Source of the DNA: Syngnathus acus
Taxonomy: Eukaryota > Chordata > Actinopteri > Syngnathiformes > Syngnathidae
NCBI RefSeq assembly: GCF_901709675.1
Contig: NC_051105.1
Span: 10,650,604-10,714,603, forward strand
Direction: 5' to 3'
Length of the DNA stretch: 64,000 bases
Position 1 is the stretch's first letter. Each line of letters starts with the position of its first letter. Below the pieces are notes generated by a model, which saw only the letters and a list, made by a program, of their open reading frames with translations, made no database searches and was not told the origin of the DNA. Positions 23,047 through 30,000 of this stretch are shown here, in pieces. The position numbers and the translations under genes were made by a program.

Positions 23047-23052
23047 TTTATT
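23047..23052 (-). terminator. xirp2: Candidate XIRP2 poly(A) signal
   Basis: AATAAA on the minus strand lies 57 bp beyond the XIRP2 stop codon at 23109-23111, giving a very short 3' UTR. Confidence 0.5.
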
Positions 23053-23108
23053 TCCTTAATTGGACCATTGCGACTATTTTTTTTTCATTTTCTACTTAGG
23101 TAATTACT

Positions 23109-23529
23109 TTACAAGACACTTCTTGGAACAGTCTCTCCGTGTTGCTGTTGGATTAATTTTGGGGAATTGTCTTGCGGGGGCCACTGCGGTTTGGCTAGTT
23201 GAATGTCTTCCTCTATTTTAAAAACTTTCTTTGGGGAGTCGGCCTGCGGAGGCCAAACGACGGATATTCTGCTGCCCTGCGGTTTGCTCTCATCAAATGC
23301 TTTTGTCGCTTCAATCTGACCACCATGATGTGTTTTGTTCCTGTCAAGTGAACTTAGGCCGCGTGTTGAATATCTCCATTCGAGTTTTTGCTCCGGTGGG
23401 GTGGAGGCGTCGGTTCCCGCGGGAGCTTTCTGACCGAGTTCATTATCGTACATTCCTTTGGACTTGAGGAGTTGTTTGTAGTGGTGAAGACAAAAGAAGT
23501 GTCCGTGGAGAGAGACGTAATTTCCCAGG
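23109..23529 (-). CDS. xirp2: XIRP2 last exon: second half of LIM domain and C-terminal tail
   Basis: The acceptor TTTTTATTGCAG (AG at 23531-23530) opens the exon. With the two bases of the previous exon it reads LSLGNYVSLHGHFFCLHHYK, then QLLKSKGMYDNELGQK, then a polar tail to the stop at 23109-23111. The FFCLHH segment supplies the last zinc ligands of the LIM domain begun in exon 23597-23727. KQLLKSKGMYD matches the KQLFKSKGNYD tail of XIRP2/EPLIN-type LIM domains. The tail has repeated WPPQ and SPK motifs. Confidence 0.88.
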
Positions 23530-23596
23530 CTGCAATAAAAATGAGTTATCAGCGCCGACGGTGCTTTGTGTGCGATTTGAGGACGGCTTGGTTTAC

Positions 23597-23727
23597 CTTA
23601 GTTTACTTTTGCATTGCTCACAGAAGAAGCAGGATTTATGGTACTTTTTTCTGTCCACTATCCATCCATCCATCGGATACACCCTCCTTCGACACACTGT
23701 GCACAGCTCTGACTTCGGAACTCGAGC
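23597..23727 (-). CDS. xirp2: XIRP2 penultimate exon: first half of LIM domain
   Basis: The exon lies between the acceptor TTCCCCAACAG (AG at 23729-23728) and the donor CTAAG/GTAAAC (donor G at 23596). It reads ARVPKSELCTVCRRRVYP, MDGWIVDRKKYHKSC and FFCEQCKSKL. The ligand pattern is C-x2-C-x17-H-x2-C-x2-C-x2-C, the LIM signature. The 67-bp intron to the next exon and the phase (two bases left over) join the halves exactly. In mammals the XIRP2 LIM domain is used by short isoforms that skip the giant Xin-repeat exon, for example in hair-cell stereocilia (recalled knowledge). Confidence 0.9.
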
Positions 23728-23924
23728 CTGTTGGGGAACAAAATAAATACTAATAATAAAAATAAATAAATAAATAATCTAGAAAACTATTTCATGTGTC
23801 GGCCATCTTGTTTGTGTTTGATTACTGTTTGAGCACATGCATAGCAAAACAGGCGTCACAAATTTTTTCTATTCGTTCTACAAAATGCATAATAGGCCTC
23901 ACGAAAACATAAAAACAAATACAT

Positions 23925-23931
<7 letters not shown>

Positions 23932-23969
<38 letters not shown>
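23932..23969 (+). repeat. (GACA)n microsatellite
   Basis: About nine tandem GACA units, lying between the giant XIRP2 exon and the LIM exons. Confidence 0.95.
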
Positions 23970-23970
<1 letters not shown>

Positions 23971-24037
23971 TCACTAGTGTGTAAGATGACATGGCTGAAC
24001 ACCTCAAAACAGGATCTCACGAGATCAGTATTTAATG

Positions 24038-27000
24038 CTAATTAGGGGAAACGATTAGCAGTCTTAAGTCAGAGGTTAGTCGTTGCACAATATCCATCCA
24101 TGCCTCGGTTTCCTCATGGCTCATGCTCCCTAATTTTTTACCGATGATCGTCTGATGAGACACCGCCTGTGACGTCATCACTTCCGTCGCAGTCTTGAAA
24201 AGCGCCTCGCTCTCGCTGCGGGTGTGGTGAAAGTTCTTCAGCAATTTCTCAGTGGCGTCTTGGTCGTGGGTTTGCGTTCGTCTGGCCGGCGCCACTTTCC
24301 TTTTCACCGCGTCAGCGTAAGAAAAAGGAGCCGGCTGTTTTGACACGCCGCCAGAGCGCTGACTGACACTTGTCGTGGTGACCTTGCTCCCAAACACATC
24401 GAGGCTTGAGAAATGCTCTGTGATTGATTTGCTCTCAGAAGGAGCTGATGGATCTGTCCGTACAATTTCCAGCACATTTCCATGAGAGGGGAGGGCCGAG
24501 CTGAGTTTTAAGCCCGGCTGCATCTCAAGAGGACTTTGCAGCTTTGCCGTGTCGACTTCCCGTCTGATTGTCAGCGGGTCCTCGTGATTGCCTTTCTGCT
24601 CATCTACAGAGAATCTCTGCTCGCTTGTTTCAAAAATATTCTTGAGAGTCTGAACGTCAAAAGCTGCCGACGCCCTTTCGGAGTCTTCCTTGTCTTCACT
24701 TTCGTTTTGCAACCACTCTGTAAATGCGAGCAACTCTTTGCTGATGTCTGTTTTACCTGTTGATTCAAATTTATTGACAAGACCGGACAAGTCCGCTTTG
24801 GGCAGATCTTCCTTTTCTTGGATCTTGTCCTCATCGCTGTCCTCCAGCTCCGGGCCCAGTCGTTCAGGTATCGCAATGGGTTCCTTTCGGATATAGGTTT
24901 TATTCATTTCAGCCTTTTGGGCCTCCTCGAAGAACTCCTTCTTTTCTTGAAATGAAGCCAATGATAACTCGGAGGTATCTTCCGGGACCTCATTACAAAG
25001 CGGCGGTTTCCTATCTGCCTTACTTTGGCTTTCATTTGCATTTGAAGCCTCGGGAGGTTCCCAGGTGTCTTTTTCTATGACGTGCTTTCTAGACGACTCA
25101 CCGGAGCCGTGTACGGACTCAAGTTTGATTTGCCGATGGAATGAAGCAGGCGTTTCCACGATTTCGGATTTCTTTTCGCATATGAGCTGCGAGGATATTA
25201 ACGGCGGCGGGGTAACGCCGCGAGACAACTTGGCCGTGGTGTCTTTGAGTCGCGGCAAATTCTCGGCTCGGTCAAACGTCGGGGAGGGTGTGATTCTCGT
25301 CAGTTTTGACGTCGGGGTATCGCAGCGGCGCGGCGGCGGCGGCGGGGGTGTGCCGGCCCTTTGGAGCGGTGTCGGCGAGGGAGTGACTCTCTGGGGGGAG
25401 TCGGTCCTTCGAATGGATTCGATGGTGATAAATGTGGGCGAGGGAGTTCGGGTTCTTAGAGACGGCGACGGAGCTCGTAGGTCCATTTGTTCTTTCCTGC
25501 TTTCAGTTAAGATCTCCTTCTTTAATTGCTTCTGGACTTTTATAGAACCAACGCCGAACTTTTTTTCCTCAGCAACAGATTCCAATCCGCGCTTTTCGTT
25601 CGTAACTTTTTGAGCTCGACTCGACTCGGGAACGTCATCCCCCAATTTTTTGTGAGGAACCTCCGGGCTTGCGAAGCAATCTGCAAATGTGCCGAGTTTA
25701 GTTTTGGAAACGGTTTGCATTCCCGTGATGTAAGAGATTACGCCCGCCACCTGTTGCTTGGGAGATTCCACGATTCCCACTGATGCAGACGTGACCGTTT
25801 GATTCTGTTCTGACTCGACTGGCACTTTAATTGGCTCGGCCCGACTTTCCTCCAGTGACGCACTCTTCGGAGTAATTGTCACGGCTTTCTTCTTGGGATG
25901 ACTTTGATGTGCTTTTACTCTCTGGGAGTTGTCATCCTCTTTGCTTTGAACATGCTCTTCGACGACACTTGTGTGAATTTGTAGAGCGGCAGTTGTTTCT
26001 TCCATTTCATTGATTGTTTCTGTGACGGCCGTCTTTGATTCGAAGTCTTTGATTTGACTTAATTGTGTCGCCGCTTTCGACTTTTTAGATTTCTTTTTCT
26101 TCTTTGGTGCTGTTTGACCGTCACTTACATTGATGGCAAGATCTTCATCTGGGGACACTTTGGTTATCACCTGCTTTGATTCTGTCTTTACCTCTCTTGA
26201 CTCGCTGATGGGCTTGGCGGAATCGTTGGCTTTCACCTGAATCTTTCGCTCTTCTTCAATCTTGGCGTCAACTTGCTTTTCCTGCTTAGTGCTCTTTTTT
26301 ACCTTTTGGTTTGTTCTTGGTATTTTCCCGATAGTTTCTGCTTTTTCGGTGGGTATTTCTGGTTGCTCGTTTCTCTTGGGCTGCGATTGGGATGTCTTTG
26401 ATTTCTGTTCAATGCTTTCAGTTTTCGCCATTTTAACAAGGCCTCTCGATTTATCCATACCTGTTCCCTCGACCATCTTTCTTTCAGATTCCTTTGCGTT
26501 TCGATTTTTCACATGTTTCTTCTCACCGGCGATTTTTGCAAAAGTGGTGTCTGTGGTGTGACTTTGGTTCGAAACGACAGCTTGAGTCGACACCTGGGAG
26601 GAGACAGAAACTATTTTCTGTTTGGTTGTGTGAGCGGTTTGTCTCACAGCAGTCACTGAAGAGCTCTTTTGAAGCTTAGAAGACTCATTAGAAAGTATTT
26701 CCTTCTTGGCAGATGATATTGTGGAGATAACAACCTGCTTGGATGCATCTCGTGACGAGGAGGACTCGAAATGGAGCGCCGACTCGGCATTTCCAGCTGG
26801 GGTCTGGATGTTTTTTGTTTGGTTGACATCTTCAGCTGCCTTAATTGAGTCATTCACAAAAGGCGGAGTTGGAGTGGTTGGAGGCGTGTTTTCCTCTTTG
26901 TGCTTACGGTATTTTTCCTCGGCTTTTATTAACGGGGTGTTGAATTTACTTGTTTTGCCTCTTGGAGGAGGAGTGGGGGAAGATGGTGGGGTGATGCAAA

Positions 27001-30000
27001 CTCTCCTGGAGGGTCGCGGCGATTCTGGTGGCGGCGGTGGCGGGACTTCGATTCTTTTAGATGTTCGTGTCGTGGTTACAGACTGGACTGTTTCCACGTT
27101 AGCCTCAAGCTTTGGGACGGGACATAACGGAACTTTGACTTTCTTCACTGTCATCTTTTTGGCCTGGGTTGGTGAGACGGGAACTGGTTGTTTTGGGATC
27201 CTTTCCAGGTCTCGCCGTGGTGGTGGTGGTGGTGGTGGTGTTGGTGGTGGTGGTGGTGATGGCGGTGGGAGTAAGTCCAGTTCAACAGTAGCTGGTGGTG
27301 GTGGTGGAGGAAGGTGATCCCCATCAGAATCCACAAATGGAGGCGGCGGCGTCGGAGGAAGAGGAAGGTCGATGTCTACCACCGGTGGAGGGGGAGGAGG
27401 CAAATCGGGTTCGGCCACTTGTCGTTTAGGAAAGTACACATCTGTTTTGACTTTTGTTTTATTCAAGCGGATCATTCCTTTTGGCTTCAGGTTGCAGAAT
27501 TCCGTTTTTAATGTTTTGATGCCGTGACTTTGGGTGATGGTTTTGTGCTCCACGACGGTTTTGGATTGTGTGCTGCGCCTTTCCGCCGTACACGTTGTTT
27601 TAGTTTCGGTCGCAACAGATTGATGATCGTCCGGAACTGCGGTTTTGATTTTTTGTACGTTTCTCTGTGTCTCCGCATTTAAATTCTTCACAGTAGGCCT
27701 CTGCTTAACTCTGACTCTTCTGTAGGAGCCGGCTTTCCCTTTGGGAGTTTCACGCTGTGCCGTTTCCATAAGTGATTTAATCGTGCCTTTCACGTCGCCT
27801 TTTATCACTTCCTCTTTCTCCGCCAAAGTTTGCTCTTCTTCTTCGGCACTCGGGATTCTTTGAATTCTTTGAGCGGGTGGAGGTTCAGTGAAGAGCTGTA
27901 TCGTTCCTTTCACATCCCCCTGGACATCTATCTCCTGATGACAGATTTTTTTCTCAGAAGAAGCATCTTGTAGACCTTGCATTGCTGCTTGAATGTCACC
28001 TCTGACAATTTCTTCCTTCTCCACCTCAACCACCGTTTGCTTTGCCAACTGGAGAGATCTTAAGGTAGCCTTGACATCTCCAGAAACCAGATCCTCCGTG
28101 GTGGCTTCAACTCGGGCGGTTGCAGAATTCTCGAGAGATCTCAAGGCTCCTTTAATATTCCCGGGTATAATATCTGGTTTCTCGATCTCCTTGTGACGAT
28201 GTTGCGCCCTCTCCAGGCATCGCATGGTTTTGGGTATGTTGCCTTTCATGACTTCCTCTTTCTCCACCACGACTCTCTGGTTGACTGATTCTGACAATGA
28301 TGTCAATGCAGCTTTCAGATCTCCTTTGACGATCTCCTCCTTTTGGAGACCCTCTAATGAGACCGTGGGCTCAGTCATGAAAACCTTTACCGTGTTGTGA
28401 ACATCACCCGGTATGATATCATCCACGGTGCGCTCGATTTGCGTTTGGTTGCTACTAAGGATGACTTTGGTGCCCTGAATGTCACCTCCGATAATCTTTT
28501 CTTTCTCAATAGTCTCGTCTGACGCTTCATCTGGTTCTAAATTGAGTTGTTTAAGATAACTGAGGGCCCCGGATTCGATGCAGGTGGAATAGAATTTGAC
28601 GTTCCCCTTCTCGGTTTCATCGACCGTTATCCTCTGTGTCAGATCAGGCTGATCTTGGCTGGAGAGTCTTTGCAGGGCAGTCTTTATATCTCCTCTGACC
28701 ACGCCCTCTTTTTCCATACTCATCGGATCTTGCTTGTTCAGAAGGGAATAGATTGTCATCCGCACATCGCCTTTCTCATCCTCCTGAATGAGGAGTCCAT
28801 GTTTGACAGAGCCGCTGTCGTCGAAAAGGTTATTTATGGCTTCCCGAATATCTCCTGGTATAATTTCTTCCTTTTCGATATTTTTGTTGCTCTCTTGGTT
28901 GAAAAGCTGTCGCACGGTTGAAGTGATATCGCCCCTCTCTTCCGACTCGATGACCACCTGCCGCCCGTGTTGTTCCTGTCTGTTCAGGAGGTTCATCATA
29001 ATAGTCTGCAAATCCCCTCTGATGACTTCCTCACGTTGAATCTCGGGAGCTTGCTGATTCATCAGATTGTATTTCGCCATCCTAACATCGCCGATTTCAT
29101 CCGATTCGATGAGTATGCCTTTGGATGTCACCATTTTCTGACTATGAAGTTCTTCTAGAGTTCCCTTGACGTTCTTGCCCAAGATTTCCGTCTTCTCCGT
29201 TTTCGTCTCGTTGAAGTCATCAAAGGGTGTCGTTTCAAAGAGCCACGTCGTTGACTTGACATCTGCTTTGACAATTTCCTCTCGAGCGACGTGCGGCGTC
29301 TCGTCGTCTTCGTCGACCTCTTTAATGTGGTCCAAAGGATTTTTCTCAAACAGCCAAACGGAATGCTTGACGTCACCCTTTTCCACCTCCTCCTTTTTAA
29401 CCGTCTCGATGAGGTTCTCCGAGCTCAGGCTTCTTATTTTATCAATCGACTGCGTCTCGAATCTCCATCTGGCCGACCTGACGTCGCCTTTTTGTATTTC
29501 GCTGATATTGACCGTTCGAACCGACTCCTGCAACATGGCCTCCGATTCAAAGCGGTCTTTATTCATTTTAACGTTGCCCCCTTGAATGTCCTCCACCGTC
29601 TTCATGAACGTCCTGTTTTCTTCAGATATCCTATCAAGAGGCTGCGTCTCAAACTTCCACTTTGCAGACGTGACGTCTCCTTTCTGCTCGTCCTGCTGCG
29701 TGACAGATTTAATGACGTAAACCTCGTCCGAGTCCTTGATGGCGTCCAGAGGTTTGGTTTCAAACAACCACCGAGTTCCGATGACATCTCCGCGTGTTAC
29801 CTCCTCGCTGGTGACTGTGGTCACTTCATGGTAATGACCTTCCTTGTCCTGGATGGCATACAGAGGCTGAGTTTCAAAGAGCATGGTGTAATTTTTTACA
29901 TCGCCCTTCTCTTCATCGTTGCGAGCAATCGTTTGCATCGTGGATAGCTCGGGTTCAGACGCCGATTCCTTGATTCTATCCAAGGAAAAGGTCTCAAAGA

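Noticed and set aside
23388-23753. 121-codon plus-strand frame
   Set aside because: It overlaps the XIRP2 LIM exons on the opposite strand, which have matching splice sites and the LIM pattern.
23822-24007. Minus-strand segment reading KICDACFAMHVLKQ as the LIM start
   Set aside because: It has a CxxC but no acceptor and no later ligands. The real first half of the LIM domain is in exon 23597-23727.
26706-27317. Gly/Val-rich plus-strand frame of 203 codons
   Set aside because: It is the reverse complement of the XIRP2 polyproline clusters and its glycine runs come from CCx codons.
29291-29947. 218-codon plus-strand frame and several similar ones at 30-32 kb
   Set aside because: They are antisense to Xin repeats. 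The repeated codon pattern keeps the opposite strand open; there is no independent coding evidence.
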